Source: Bidens hawaiensis (Eukaryota > Streptophyta > Magnoliopsida > Asterales > Asteraceae). From it: 64,000 nt of DNA. The stretch's first letter is position 1. Every line of letters begins with the position of its first letter. Positions 24,101-34,877 of the stretch are shown piece after piece. The translations under genes and the position numbers were made by a program. The notes under the pieces are model-generated. The model saw nothing but the letters and a program-made list of their open reading frames with translations, did not search any database and was not told the origin of the DNA. The stretch covers positions 1-64,000 of the forward strand of contig JAIQDT010005783.1 of the NCBI GenBank assembly GCA_021521415.1, in the 5' to 3' direction.

Positions 24101-25479
24101 GTTGGATTCAGAAGAAAAGTTTTTGTTCAGATGTAGCTGATACATAAAACGAAGAAAATAATTTACACTTAAAATGTATTTCGTCAAGAAAGTTGAAAAG
24201 TAACAGGAGCTACCCTTCAACCTATGCTAGATTCGCCCTTAGGTGAATTTGACACGTATTCGTTTATGCCCACAGCTTACCTGGCTTATGGTACAGTAGA
24301 GAAAAGTAACACTTGGACTAGACTTGTAGTCGTATTTGCGGGACACAAGAAGATGGAATATAAATTGAATAGACTTGTACCCTTTCCCATGTTCCATATA
24401 TCAGTTGCCACCACAACCACTATCTATTTGAGATCATCGTTATAGTGTGGTCCGTGATCAATAATGCTATTTTAAATTCATGCATAAACAATAATAGTTT
24501 GACCAGTCAACTTCCAAGCTAGCAGCATCACAGTCACACATCAAGCTTTAACTTAATCTTTCATCAATATTGATTGATGTTATTTTGTCTTTTGGCTAGT
24601 TGGTTTATCTCAATGGATCTTTTATATGGAAGTTTATCGTAGAGCCATCGGGCGTAGATAAACTAGACTTGATAAGTCGGCTTGAAAATGATCCAACCTA
24701 AAAAGAGCATACTAAAATGATATATGAAGTTACATGATCCATCAGTATATTAGTTAACGAAACGTCTCAACAGGTGGTTGGATCATGTGACATACATTAT
24801 AGGCGGGTTTGCATCAACCATCGGGTCCCTATTTTATCATATGGAGCTCCGAGTTTAAACTTAATGATTTTCTCCGTCTTTTATAAGTTTAATTTATTTC
24901 AGATAATTAACATGATTACTCTAACTTGTTTTCATTCCTAGTCTATGAATATTGAACTTTTATGATTTAACGATATCAATTTGTGCTTTCGCTTTATGTC
25001 GTCTTCAATCTACGACCATCGGCGATCCAAAGTCCGAACCACTGACGGAGGTGTGAGTCAACATACTCCTCACTCACTCCAAGATTCAATAATAATATTT
25101 CGAATCTGATTTGTCATAATGTTCTTATTAAATATATATATAAAACTTGGATTAAAATATATGAATAAGTATGAAGACAAACGATACGTAAAGATTTATT
25201 AATAATATTTAATATCTGATTTGACATTCCCAAGTTTTATTTCATATTGTTGGGTATCATTCAAGCTTCTTTCAAATTTTGTTGACTGTACAAAAATGGA
25301 TCTACTCATAAAAAAAAATAAATGCATTCAACAACTATGTAACCTCGCATTTACATCACAAATATTATACACTAAAATCAACCATTAACCAAAAAAAAAA
25401 AGATAATTGCACAAAATTACAATCAAACAGTAATAAATAATTAAACTGAAAAAAATTGAAACACCACACTACCTAAATC
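21132..25479. other. AT-rich intergenic DNA, no gene recognised
   Basis: Several short open frames occur (for example 22983-23273, 23535-23822, 24224-24445), but none shows a family motif. A 16-G run lies at 23133-23148. Around 23249-23330 a tRNA-like stretch with a TGATCTAGTGG A-box and a GGTTCTAGGTTC B-box-like string may be a worn SINE head. Confidence 0.4.
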
Positions 25480-26193
25480 TTACCTTGTGTCTAACTTTAC
25501 TTTCCTAATGGAAAAAAGAGGAGGCAAAGAGTTGCTCCGTACATTTTGCGTGCACACTACTGGCACGTTAACCATCGGCCGGATCTTAATTCCGGCCGAT
25601 CTGGTTCTTTCCAGAACCTTTTTAGTTCTCTTCACATGTTTCTCTTTCTTCGTCGAGTCTTCTTCTAAAGAAGACGCTGACGACGAAGAAGAGGTTGAAG
25701 AAGAGGGCGACAGCGAGGAAGCTCGTTGTTTCTTCAACCTCAGTAACTCCTTCCACAAGACCGTGCATTTTGGCGGTCTTGGTGACGGATCTTCATCAAT
25801 AAACCAACTCATTCTATTCGTCTCTTCGGTTTTAGTCACATCTTTACCTTTTATTATCTCGTTCACATTATCATTTTTCAAGGTGATTTTAGCCAGCATT
25901 TCGGTGCATTGGCTCGGCTTATATGGTAGCAGCTTTCCTTCGAAAAATAGCTCGTCAGCGGATAACATAGTCGCTGGAGCGGTTAAGTTGCTAGACAAAA
26001 ACTCAAACTCACTGGTTTTTGTTCTGTCTTTATCTTTTTCTTTATCTTTATCATTATCTTTTTTTTTATCGTGCGGATTAATGCAAATGAAGTTTGCATC
26101 GTCGAGGAACTCGGCGGAGAACGAGATCCGGGGGCTCGAGGCGGGTGGTTCGAGTGATTTGGTGGTGGCTGATTGAGGTTCTGGTGAGACCAT
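25480..26193 (-). CDS. DUF1645 / MAKR-like plant protein of unknown function
   Basis: This is an intact single-exon gene for 237 residues, from ATG at 26193 to TAA at 25480. It is hydrophilic, with no signal peptide or membrane segment. Features in order: RISFSAEFLDDANFI near residues 23-37; a Lys/Asp-rich DKDKEKDK tract; EFEFLSS; the family-type SADELFFEGKLLPYKP at about 78-93; a conserved PPKCTVLWKELLRLKKQR block at about 138-155; a long Ser run; and a basic C-terminus. This pattern fits the DUF1645 / membrane-associated kinase regulator-like group, whose roles are mostly undefined. The start is the first Met after a TATA box 65 bp upstream. Family placement is from memory of motifs and is less certain than the gene itself. 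Confidence 0.85.
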   Translation of the reverse strand: MVSPEPQSATTKSLEPPASSPRISFSAEFLDDANFICINPHDKKKDNDKDKEKDKDRTKTSEFEFLSSNLTAPATMLSADELFFEGKLLPYKPSQCTEMLAKITLKNDNVNEIIKGKDVTKTEETNRMSWFIDEDPSPRPPKCTVLWKELLRLKKQRASSLSPSSSTSSSSSASSLEEDSTKKEKHVKRTKKVLERTRSAGIKIRPMVNVPVVCTQNVRSNSLPPLFSIRKVKLDTR

Positions 26194-26255
26194 TTTTGGT
26201 GATTTTTTTTAGGGTTTGTGTGTGTGTGTGTACTGTTGGGTTGAGTTTGTAAGGG

Positions 26256-26265
26256 TATATATAAT
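26256..26265 (-). promoter_or_regulatory. TATA box of the DUF1645-like gene
   Basis: The minus strand reads ATTATATATA about 65 bp upstream of the ATG at 26193. A CA-rich leader (ACACACACACACAAACCC) follows it, which suggests a short 5' UTR. Confidence 0.6.
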
Positions 26266-26758
26266 AAAAAGAGAGTGAGGACAATGAGTTTACTGTGGCT
26301 GGGTGGCTAGCTGTTAATATGTAAATAGTTTGGGTCTGAGAATAATAAAAGCTGGAGGTGTCTGGTGAAGCTGAAACAGGTGAGCCATGATACTATGAGA
26401 AGAGCACATGCAAACCAAAACCTAACAGGAAAAGGATCAATGCCATTCAAAATAAATTAAATAAAAATAAGGAAAAGGATCACTGACTTGGCAATTTTTA
26501 TTTTTTTTATATATTCATATTGATACACATAATAATTATACGTGATACATTTAAAACATTGTGAATAGTGCATTAGAGAATTTTAAATAATTAGTCTGAG
26601 TTGTAAATATCTATATATAATTGTGAACACATAACAGTTTATATAATTACGTATAATTAATATATATTTTATAGAGAAAAGATAGAATCGTACATTAGGT
26701 ACAAGAATATTTATATTCATGAAATTGATCCATGAAATCACATCACAAGATCTTGAAA

Positions 26759-27084
26759 GTTGGTTGTGGCTCAATGGTAGAGCACTCACTTTATAAGTGA
26801 GAGGTAGGGGGATCAAAACTCACTATCACCAACTTATATGGGAGATATGAGGGATGACCCTGGCTTGCCAGGGTTCGAGTCTTGATCTCACCCGGTTTTA
26901 CCGGCTTCTCGCTGTCGTGCCGTTTGGCGGGCGTGGGGGTCGGGTTTTATCCGGTGAATCCCTCAACAGGTGGACCGCTAGGGGCTCCATCCGTCCGGAC
27001 TAGTGGCCGGCTCGGGCTACCTTTAGCCAATGGGGGCCGCGTACGGGGTATCCGGCGTTACTTAGTTGGCCGTTCAAAAAAAAA
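26759..27084 (+). mobile_element. tRNA-derived SINE, ~326 bp, family 1
   Basis: The element is flanked by an 18-bp target duplication with one mismatch: catcacaagatcttgaaa at 26741-26758 and catcacaagatctcgaaa at 27085-27102. Its head is tRNA-like. Acceptor arms AGTTGGT/ACCAACT lie at 26758-26764 and 26828-26834, an A-box TGGCTCAATGG at 26767-26777, and an anticodon-type hairpin at 26785-26801. A strong B-box-like GGTTCGAGTCT follows at about 26873. The GC-rich body ends in an A-tail. It would be transcribed by RNA polymerase III and moved by a LINE's machinery. Confidence 0.85.
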
Positions 27085-27102
27085 CATCACAAGATCTCGA
27101 AA

Positions 27103-28404
27103 TCGTCAATACATATCCAATTAATCATTGGTTCACCAAAATAAACATTTTTGGATCGTTAATCTTCACGAAAACCGTTATAGAGTGTTTTAGTAATTGG
27201 CTGAGCATTTTAGTATATTGGCTGAACGTTTTAGTTTTTGGCTAAACGTTTTAGTATTTTTGACTTAGAACATGATTCGCGTACCTATATTACGTTAAGC
27301 AATTATTGTACAGTAACCTCACCCATATTTTATATGTACGTATCATATATACTAGTATATATAGTCATGTACAATAATGTGTAGATATAAAACATTCACA
27401 TAAATTAGAATTGCTAGTCGTGTAATATATGTTGTCATTTGCCAATGCTAGGGTCAGAGCCATTTAGTGTGTTTAGATTGGGATTTGGGGTCAAGCGAAC
27501 TTATATATATATAACGCTTTTTATACGTAAAATAGGTTATTAATTGAAAGTTGAATGAATGCGTAAGTTTGTTCTCATCTTAAAATCTTAAATGAATTAG
27601 ATAATTGAGTTTAAACATTAGATAAAGGGTCAAGCGAACTTATAGGTACGTGTTTTTTTATGTGTTTAAACCGAATAAAAAAACATTTATTTAAGGATCA
27701 AATTTGTTCTCGCCTTTGCGCTCAAAAAATTTTAATGATTTTCGAGGACGACCATGTTAGTATGTGTAATATATATCTTGTATATTATAACGGTTGTCAA
27801 GTTATCTGATTGGGGTGGCACATCCTGGCCTCGCAACCCTGCGTTCTCATGATCAAAACCTATAGCTCTAGCAAGTTTCTGATTTTTTTGTTGCCCATTT
27901 AACAAAGGTTCGTTTTGTTTAAAATGATATAAAACTATAAAACTTATAGTTACATTACGTAATATTTGTTAAAATTATTGAGATTTCACCTCATTCTTCT
28001 AGTTATTTGTAAAAATAAAAAATAAGTTTTAAATATGGGAAATATAAAGTAATATGTAGATTAATTTGTGTCCATTAAAAAGATGGATCATGGAAAAACA
28101 TCACATTGTCTTAAAAGTGTTTATGACCTTTTGTCATGTGTGGAGTGAAACATATTAAGCGAATAAATTCAGGCGAGTCCTCTTTTCCAGTAACAGATGC
28201 TCAAGCATATATACATATATTAATATTATTATTTATTACAACTAGAATCGACTATTTTATTGAAAATAACTAATAAACACTGCGAGAAATAGATAAATCA
28301 ATTTTGTTTTTGAAACCCAGATACGGATATATTAAAACCAAAACGGAAAACTGCTAACCAATAGCCACGAGCACAAAACGTACAAAGAAAAAACAGAATC
28401 ATAG
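27103..28404. other. Intergenic DNA, no gene recognised
   Basis: AT-rich sequence. Near 27490 and 27630 a phrase GGGTCAAGCGAACTTATA occurs twice, suggesting an old duplicated repeat. No reading frame carries a recognisable motif. Confidence 0.4.
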
Positions 28405-28767
28405 CTAAGAGCCTAAGACCAAACCATATAGAACGACATACACTAAAAATTGACAAAATTGGACATCCACCAAACTTCCTAATTCAAAGTAAATCTCTTC
28501 CTCCAATTCATTATCTACAAAAAGGAAATCTCTAACATCCGCAATTACCTTTAAGATCGTATGTGGTTTGCATGTAAAACTCAAAATGCTACCACAAAAA
28601 TTGCTTGAATCGCCTCTTTCTTCTCCTTCCTTAACCGTTGCTTTGTAGGGAATTCTAAGCCCGTGTGTAGTGCATGAAGCCCCTATGGAGGTGTTTGCGA
28701 CATGTGGTGCCCCGTCACCATAAATGCTCTTTAATTGGTTAAAAGGAGGTGTAATGGATGAAGTCAT
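28405..28767 (-). CDS. Unknown 120-residue open frame, perhaps transposon-derived
   Basis: I do not recognise this protein. It opens MTSSITPPFNQLKSIYGDG and ends with a hydrophobic stretch. The N-terminus resembles the start of accessory ORFs seen next to some PIF/Harbinger transposases, and a GC-rich inverted-repeat segment (about 28840-28960) lies just upstream. It may therefore be a transposon remnant. There is no clear promoter, and it could be chance. Confidence 0.25.
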   Translation of the reverse strand: MTSSITPPFNQLKSIYGDGAPHVANTSIGASCTTHGLRIPYKATVKEGEERGDSSNFCGSILSFTCKPHTILKVIADVRDFLFVDNELEEEIYFELGSLVDVQFCQFLVYVVLYGLVLGS

Positions 28768-28839
28768 TTTTTATCATTACCTAGTTATTATTATTATTTT
28801 TATTATTATGAAATAACAAATAAATCAACCACCGCCAAA

Positions 28840-28970
28840 CTTCCCCCCCACCCGGCGCTTTGACCCACCATCAAAGAGCCCAAAGCGTCCCGGGGGCGGT
28901 GTTCCCCAGCGCTTTGGGGCTTTTTGGTTGGACAAAACACCCAACTACACCTGGTCTAAGAGCTCTTGAA
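28840..28970. repeat. GC-rich inverted-repeat segment
   Basis: GGCGCTTTGACCC, CCAAAGCGTCCC and CAGCGCTTTGGGG face each other in a small cluster, ending at ACTACACCTGGTCTAAG. It resembles the terminal part of a Harbinger-type element that has cut into the LINE fragment on its right. The opposite end was not found. Confidence 0.35.
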
Positions 28971-28989
28971 CCCAATCCATATTCCCGGA

Positions 28990-29999
28990 ATGCCAACAAT
29001 TGAACCCACATGAAAATCACCGACCAAACTGTCCTTGCAAAGCTTCAACTAATTAGTTGGTGTGTTGAGGTTTCCGGGTAAAGCTCGCGCAAAGTATGTA
29101 TCCGCCACATTTATACACTTTAAGACAAGTGCCATTCTAGTTGCGATTTTATTCAAAATCGCCCATCAAATGAATAAATTAATCTTAATAGGAATCCCCT
29201 TGTGTCAAAAAAACAAAAAACAAATTCGTTCTTTTGATAACCTCTATTGTCAAGTTCCCACCTTAACCTTGTCCATCATAAATGAACTGATTTCTTGATT
29301 ACCATCCTTCCAGAGTCAAACATTCGACTAGGAAGAGATTGTTTAGTAGAATAATAATGTTAGAAAGCTTTGTAATTCCATCACTTCCGTTCCTATGCTA
29401 GGTTGTCTTCTCCAGTTTCATTAGCAAAGTAACTCTCCTTCTTGCTAAGTGTACCTCTCGCAAATCATAACATATATTATTGATTCCGAAGAGAATTAAT
29501 AAGAAATTTTAATTTTCAAGAAAACTCCCGTGCTCGTTGGTCTAGCCAAATCATCGTCTTTTTTTTCCAGCGAAGTCGACAATTTTTCAATAGCTATCAA
29601 GTTAAAACTTGGTTTCAACGAGTCTAGGTTGTTGATGCTCCTTCAAGTACCTCCCAAAGACGCTATAACCAAAATGACTTCCCACATAAGAGTACCCTTA
29701 TGTAAAGTTGAAATCGTTTTGACCCATAACGCTGATATGCTATTTTTATATTTTACCCACCACTTTGCCAAAAGTGCCGAAATTTGTGCGTGTAGACTAC
29801 CAACTCCACAAATTTTGGTCGGAGCTAGGAATAGAAGAAAAAAATATGTACTCAAGCTGCAAAATATAAAGTTTATCTATGTTAACCTTCCACCAAAAGA
29901 TATTGTTTTTGTTTTCCATCTAGATAGTTTTGTGCACAACTTATCCAAAATCGGTTACCAATTTTCAGTTAACCTCATATGTGAGGAAATTTACCCGAC
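28990..29999 (-). pseudogene. LINE reverse-transcriptase C-terminus with zf-RVT region
   Basis: Minus-strand pieces in changing frames match the tail of plant LINE ORF2. From 29960 to 29640 they read as KLSRWKTKTISFGGRLT, then CGVGSLHAQISALLAKWW, then ALWVKTISTLHKG. Between about 29200 and 29080 comes KINLFIWWAILNKIATR, typical of the zf-RVT domain. Stops and shifts interrupt every piece. The right edge abuts a SINE that inserted at 30010. Confidence 0.75.
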
Positions 30000-30009
30000 T
30001 TACAATTAG

Positions 30010-30285
30010 TTTTTTTTTTGAACGGCAAAGAATCTCATGTGTAAATCTATCATTTCGGGGCTATGTCCAAGGTCGACTATCGACCACCAAGAGACCGTAC
30101 CCCCTGATGCGCCGGAACTGGATGGAATCCGTAAACCCTCACCCACTTGTCGGGTTTTAACATGAGATTAAAGCCCTGATTCGTCCCTTCAGCCAGATAT
30201 CATTCGAACTGGCACAAGTGAGAATCAAACATGCGTCTCCACTAAAGGAGGACAGACCTCTTACTACTAGACCAATTTCTCAGGA
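30010..30285 (-). mobile_element. tRNA-derived SINE, 276 bp, family 2, minus strand
   Basis: The target duplication ttacaattag lies at 30000-30009 and 30286-30295, possibly with four further Ts. The poly-A tail appears as T-run 30010-30019. On the minus strand the head reads TTGGTCTAGTAGTAAGAGG, then GTGGAGACGCATGTTTGATTCTC (A- and B-box region). The body is shared with the SINE at 56196. Confidence 0.88.
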
Positions 30286-30384
30286 TTACAATTAGTTTTG
30301 TCTCAAGTTTCTTTTCATTTTCTTTTTATTTTTTCTAGCATATTAACTACATTGTTCTAACATAAGGTTATGCGGTATGAGCAC

Positions 30385-30487
30385 CTCCTTGCCGCCCATG
30401 TTGATACCATGGATTTTGAATAGTGAGGGCTGGGAGATCTCTCCTTGCCGCCCATGTTGATACCATGGATTTTGAATAGTGAGGGCG
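30385..30487 (+). repeat. 56-bp tandem duplication
   Basis: A unit beginning CTCCTTGCCGCCCATGTTGA is repeated at 30385 and 30441 with almost no change. It is non-coding as far as can be seen. Confidence 0.8.
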
Positions 30488-32342
30488 GGGATATCTCCAC
30501 CTTGAGGTGATGGTCGAAAGAGGAATAAGAGGAGAGATGTAAGGGTAAGAGGTGAGGGAGTGGTGACCAAACCGTGTTAGGGTGATTGTGAAGTGGCGAT
30601 GGTGGGTAACTTGTGATCAATAAGTATGTCGAGTTCTGGTTCACTAATGAACTAACAGAATTTGCGCCACATCAACAACGAACGAACATGTTTTGATACC
30701 CTTTTGGACATATTACAACTATATTTTTAAGTTTTCTCTTTCATTTGTTATAGCAAGTAGATAACCTTTAGGCCATATGATTGATGCCCCGTTGTGTGGT
30801 GACGTCCTTATATTTATTAACTTTCAATTATATATTTTTTTATAAACGTACTTTGCATGATGTATACTCTTCAAAGTACACAAGCAAACCTTCATCAAGC
30901 TTTCTTTCTTTCTTTTGCGTTTTTTTTTATAATGCCAACTGCATTTCGATAGAAGATATAAGTGTCCTTTTTTATTCATCACACTTTGAATTAGTTGACC
31001 CAAACATGCAAATGACTCAAAAGTTGTATATTAATTAAAGTTAATATATAAAGCTGTCAAGTGTCAAATTGCAACATTAATACAGCTTGAAAATACTATT
31101 GATGAAGGTAATAAACCTCAAAATATATATCTAGGTTGTTTAAACCTTTTAGATTAATACATTAACGAGTTGATTAGTATCAATAATAATTGACCGACAA
31201 AAAGTAGCTCTATAATTAATCAAGGGTTATTAGGTTTGACCTCATCCTGCTCCTACTGCAATTAGTAATCATAATAACATGGGAAGACTCCCTAATTGCA
31301 TGTGGACTTGAGGCTCACATGACTGCCATGTGCCTAAGCATCACTCCCAACAAGAACAATATCAAAATATCCAAATTACCCTTCTTAATCTTTTGTCTTC
31401 ATGCAGGTTTAACAGTAATTAGTTGTACATTAGGAGTGCCTTAGAAGTTTTGCTTCGCATAATCGCATAAGGATTTGGGACAAGATGTTGTTAATGTTTT
31501 AGACACCTATGGTAACAAACCTTTCTTAGGTTGTCAAGATATGTTTTGGACTTTTGGATTAAAATTTTAAAATCAACTTGTAGGCTGTAGCTGCCTATGT
31601 ATTCAATTATTCATTGTTTGACACTCATGTTTTCGTATATAAATAGTTAGGCTATGTGTTGTCTCTTAACACCGCTGGCGGTTAGCCGGATGGCATTGGG
31701 TTAACTATGGAAGAGGGTGAGGGGGTCGGCATTAAGGGGGGTGGTTGACGTGGAGGGGTTAGCGTTGGCAACGTTAGCCGACAATGACTTGCCTTTACTG
31801 AAAAGTTTTTAGTAAATAAACCCCTCAATGACATAACTATGGCGAATCACAACAAAACATCCAACATCTATTTATACTAACTTAAGAGGGTTAAAATGGT
31901 TAATAACCAGTTTATAACGGCAAACAGTCACTATGTTTAAAATCTAAAGTTAACGTCAGTAACCGGTTACTAACCTATTAAAATCAACCGGTTTGTAATT
32001 GCTTCTAGTTCAAATACATATAACCGATTCCTGACCATTAGTTTCAATAGGTTACTAAACATAATTCTAGTATGCCAGTAAATAACCGATTACGGTTCGG
32101 CTCAGTTTTCAGTTTCGGTTTAGGCAACCAGTTATAATTTGCACATCTACGGGCTTGTAATTATTATATTTGGGCCTTCTTTGAAGGATTGGGCTTCCTT
32201 AAATATGAAGTTGATGGTTAGCACTTAGCAACCCACCAACAGTTTCACAATCCTCGTTAACATTATCTGCCCAAAATTTTTACTAAGCCCATAAGTTTCA
32301 CAAGTTTCACGGTTTTCCTTCTCACATTGTTTTTGCTAAATG
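30488..32342. other. Intergenic DNA with a hAT remnant at its right end
   Basis: No host gene is seen. From about 31905 to 32150 repeated AACCGGTT-like and AACCGATT strings end in TTTGCACATCTA. This is like the right end of the hAT family at 18292, so it is probably the 3' stump of a related element. A CCAAGC-poor AT-rich stretch fills the rest. Confidence 0.4.
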
Positions 32343-32350
32343 GTTTCAAT

Positions 32351-33155
32351 TAGGGGGGTTCACGGTCCAGTTTTGACAGTTTTTAGTCAAACCATAACCA
32401 AACTGTGAGTAGTGGTTTTTAGTAACTGAAAACCAAAACCGAACCGTTGAAAAATAAAGCCAAACCAAACTGAACCATTACTAACGGTTTGGTTCCGGTT
32501 TGGTTTCACGGTTTAGGGTTATTGGGCGTCCGTATTTACAACCTGAACAGTCTTCTTTATATTTGCATGTCTACTTGAATTCGCAGATACTCGTAATTAA
32601 ATTATATTGAAACAAAATTGTTTTACTTCTATGAAATTGGCATTTAATAGATTGAAAATACAAAACACAAGCATGAAGTATACAGAAACTTGAAGCAGAA
32701 TCTAGTGCTCCCTAAGTATTTGATCATAGTCAAATTTAACATACACAATAGAATAAAAATAAACATTTGTTATTACCATTTATTGATGCATAGATATGAA
32801 TTTTATAAAATACAGTAGAATATAATTACCAAATTAAAAATCAAACTATCTAACTTACAGACTCATTACACTGCAATAAACAAGCAAATTACAGGTAACC
32901 TGAGTCAAAATATAAAAGTCCAATATGTTATATGAAATATTTTTAATAAATTAAAATATATTTAAATCTTACGGTCCGGTCCGGTCCGGTTTATACGGTT
33001 TGAAAATTTTCAAACCGTAAACCAAACCGTTCATTACGATTTAAAAATATTGAAACCGACCGACCGAAAGTTAAAAAGAAAAACCGACCATGAAAACAAA
33101 CCGATGATCGGTTTGAACGGTTTCACGGTTTTAAACCGAACCGCGAACACCCCTA
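32351..33155. mobile_element. Non-autonomous hAT MITE, 805 bp
   Basis: It is flanked by a perfect 8-bp target duplication GTTTCAAT (32343-32350 and 33156-33163). The left end reads TAGGGGGGTTCACGGTCCAG and the right end, on the other strand, TAGGGGTGTTCGCGGTTCGG. Both ends carry dense CGGTTTGGTT/AACCAAACCG motifs. There is no coding capacity inside. Confidence 0.9.
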
Positions 33156-33163
33156 GTTTCAAT

Positions 33164-33740
33164 GGTGGAGAATATTCTATGTTTGACTAAGGGTTAGTTT
33201 TCATGGTAAAATAGTCATCGAATATCCAAAATAATTATAAAAATTTCACTTTCAAAACTAGGCATCGCCAAAATAGCCAATCACATATGAACACATAAGC
33301 TTGTTAGGCTCTATTATTAAGCATCGTTTGGGCCGGCACACAAACACATGAAAGACCAACGAGGCAAGAACATTTTGTGACACGTGTCCTAAATAGGATA
33401 TTGAGTGGCCTAAAGAGGAATGATTCGCGCTTAGACTAAAGTGAAGCCATTCCTTCCTCGTTTAGGCTACAATGATGCATGACTGTTCTTTCAAGGAATC
33501 GTGCTTCTCCTAAAGTGGAGTTGTTCCCTCAACATTTAGGCTTCATTGGTGCCCAATATATATGGGAAATCGGCCAACTATTTTGACAAAAAAATAGTTT
33601 TAAAAGGATTCAATGCCTCTTTCAAAGATATTTTTAACTTTTCTCAAAATAAAGACCAATGCACCTTTGGTTAGAAACCAAATTGTACGCTAAGAATATG
33701 TGTTGTGTTAATTAGCAATAGTTGTAAAACCAAAGCAAAA
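33164..33740. other. Intergenic DNA, no gene recognised
   Basis: Unremarkable AT-rich sequence. A loosely repeated phrase about 'toward CCTCGTTTAGGCT / CAACATTTAGGCTTCATTGG' lies near 33460 and 33530. Confidence 0.35.
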
Positions 33741-33744
33741 CGTC

Positions 33745-34010
33745 GAACCGAAGTCGAACTGACTCGGGGCGTCGAACCGAACACGAACTGACCCGGAACA
33801 TCAAAACAAACTGACCTGGAGTGTCGAACCAGACGCGAACTGACCCGGAATGTCGAATCGAACGCGAACTGACCCAGAGTGTCGAACCGAACATGAACAC
33901 GAACCGACCCGAAGTGTTGAACCGAAGCGAAAGCGCCGAACCGAAGGGGAACTGACATGGGGCGTCGAACCGAACGTGAACTGACGCAAGGGTCAAACCA
34001 CCTGGAGCAC
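33745..34010. repeat. Minisatellite with ~29-bp units
   Basis: About eight degenerate units alternate GTCGAACCGAACGCGAACTG with ACCCGGAGT-like spacers, and two central units measure exactly 29 bp. Because 29 is not a multiple of three, the array opens short spurious frames on the minus strand. Confidence 0.8.
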
Positions 34011-34596
34011 CGACCTGAAAGCGCTACGAATCAGGGTGCCAACCCAAATGCGAACACACCCGAACACAACTATATTGATCGAACAAAGATTCCAACAAAT
34101 TTACTTGAATTCCACCACATTTTAGAAGGATTTTGAATTCCTTTATTTAAAGGAATTTTAAGGATTTTAATTCCAATTCCAATTTCAATTTTTTGTCTAC
34201 CGAACACTGAAATGGAATTAAGATTCCAATTCCAACAAAACGAACACGCCATATCGTGGGATTAACAATTTCTTTAAATTCCTACAAATTCTGTAAAACG
34301 AACATGCAATGACTTCCTAATAATTAAGTGGTCGTTGAAAAAGCCCTTGGTGTTGGCAAGGTTTCTAGCTATGTATGTGCATACGTAGAACTTTGTTATT
34401 ATTGAATGACGTGTCTAATCAATTACAAATGACAAAAATAAAACAAAAATCTCCATTACATAAAATCAACAACAAGCCTATATCTTATAAAACATCCACA
34501 CAAAATGTGACTAGTGCCCCTTCAAAGACATTCATCCTGACACATAGATCACCCCGTCACGCAATATCAACAAACACAGCTATAGCCAACACCACT
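34011..34596. other. 3' flank of the phytocyanin gene
   Basis: This holds a TTCCAATTCCAA-rich MITE-like stretch at about 34085-34250, then AT-rich sequence that should include the 3' UTR of the minus-strand phytocyanin gene. No clear polyadenylation signal can be singled out. Confidence 0.4.
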
Positions 34597-34877
34597 TTAA
34601 CACGTGATATAGTTGACGGAGTTGCTTTCCGGATCTGATATTGCTGATGGAGATGGAGCCAATGTGGAAGAGTCACGCTCAACGTTAATGTCAACCTTTT
34701 GTCCGGCTTGGCAATGGCCTGGGACCCCACACACGTAAAAGTGGTGGCCGTGTGTCTTGATGACGATTGTGTCGTTGCCGGTAGAGTGTGCAGCAATGGG
34801 TGCCGAGACATTGCAAGTTCTATAGTCCGCATGTGTGACTTGCATCACATTGTGAAACTGCTTGTTGTATGTGAAAA
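34597..34877 (-). CDS. Phytocyanin exon 2 (copper-binding half)
   Basis: The exon starts after TTGCTCTAG on the minus strand and encodes residues 58-150. It carries all four copper ligands (QFHNVM, YVCGVPGHC, AGQK) and both disulfide cysteines. The exon boundary at this V codon is where phytocyanin genes usually have their single intron. The same frame runs open upstream to 34929, but that part is intron. Confidence 0.9.

Noticed and set aside
26759..26836. A functional tRNA gene with a TAT anticodon loop
   Set aside because: The T-arm does not fit, there is no T-run terminator, and the sequence sits at the head of a SINE with target duplications at both outer ends.
31905..32150. A complete second hAT element
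   Set aside because: Only one terminus (TTTGCACATCTA) is visible and no matching left end or target duplication was found.
33671..33996. Three overlapping minus-strand frames of 62-95 residues with repeated peptide motifs
   Set aside because: They are created by the 29-bp minisatellite; no start context, promoter or homologue pattern supports a gene.
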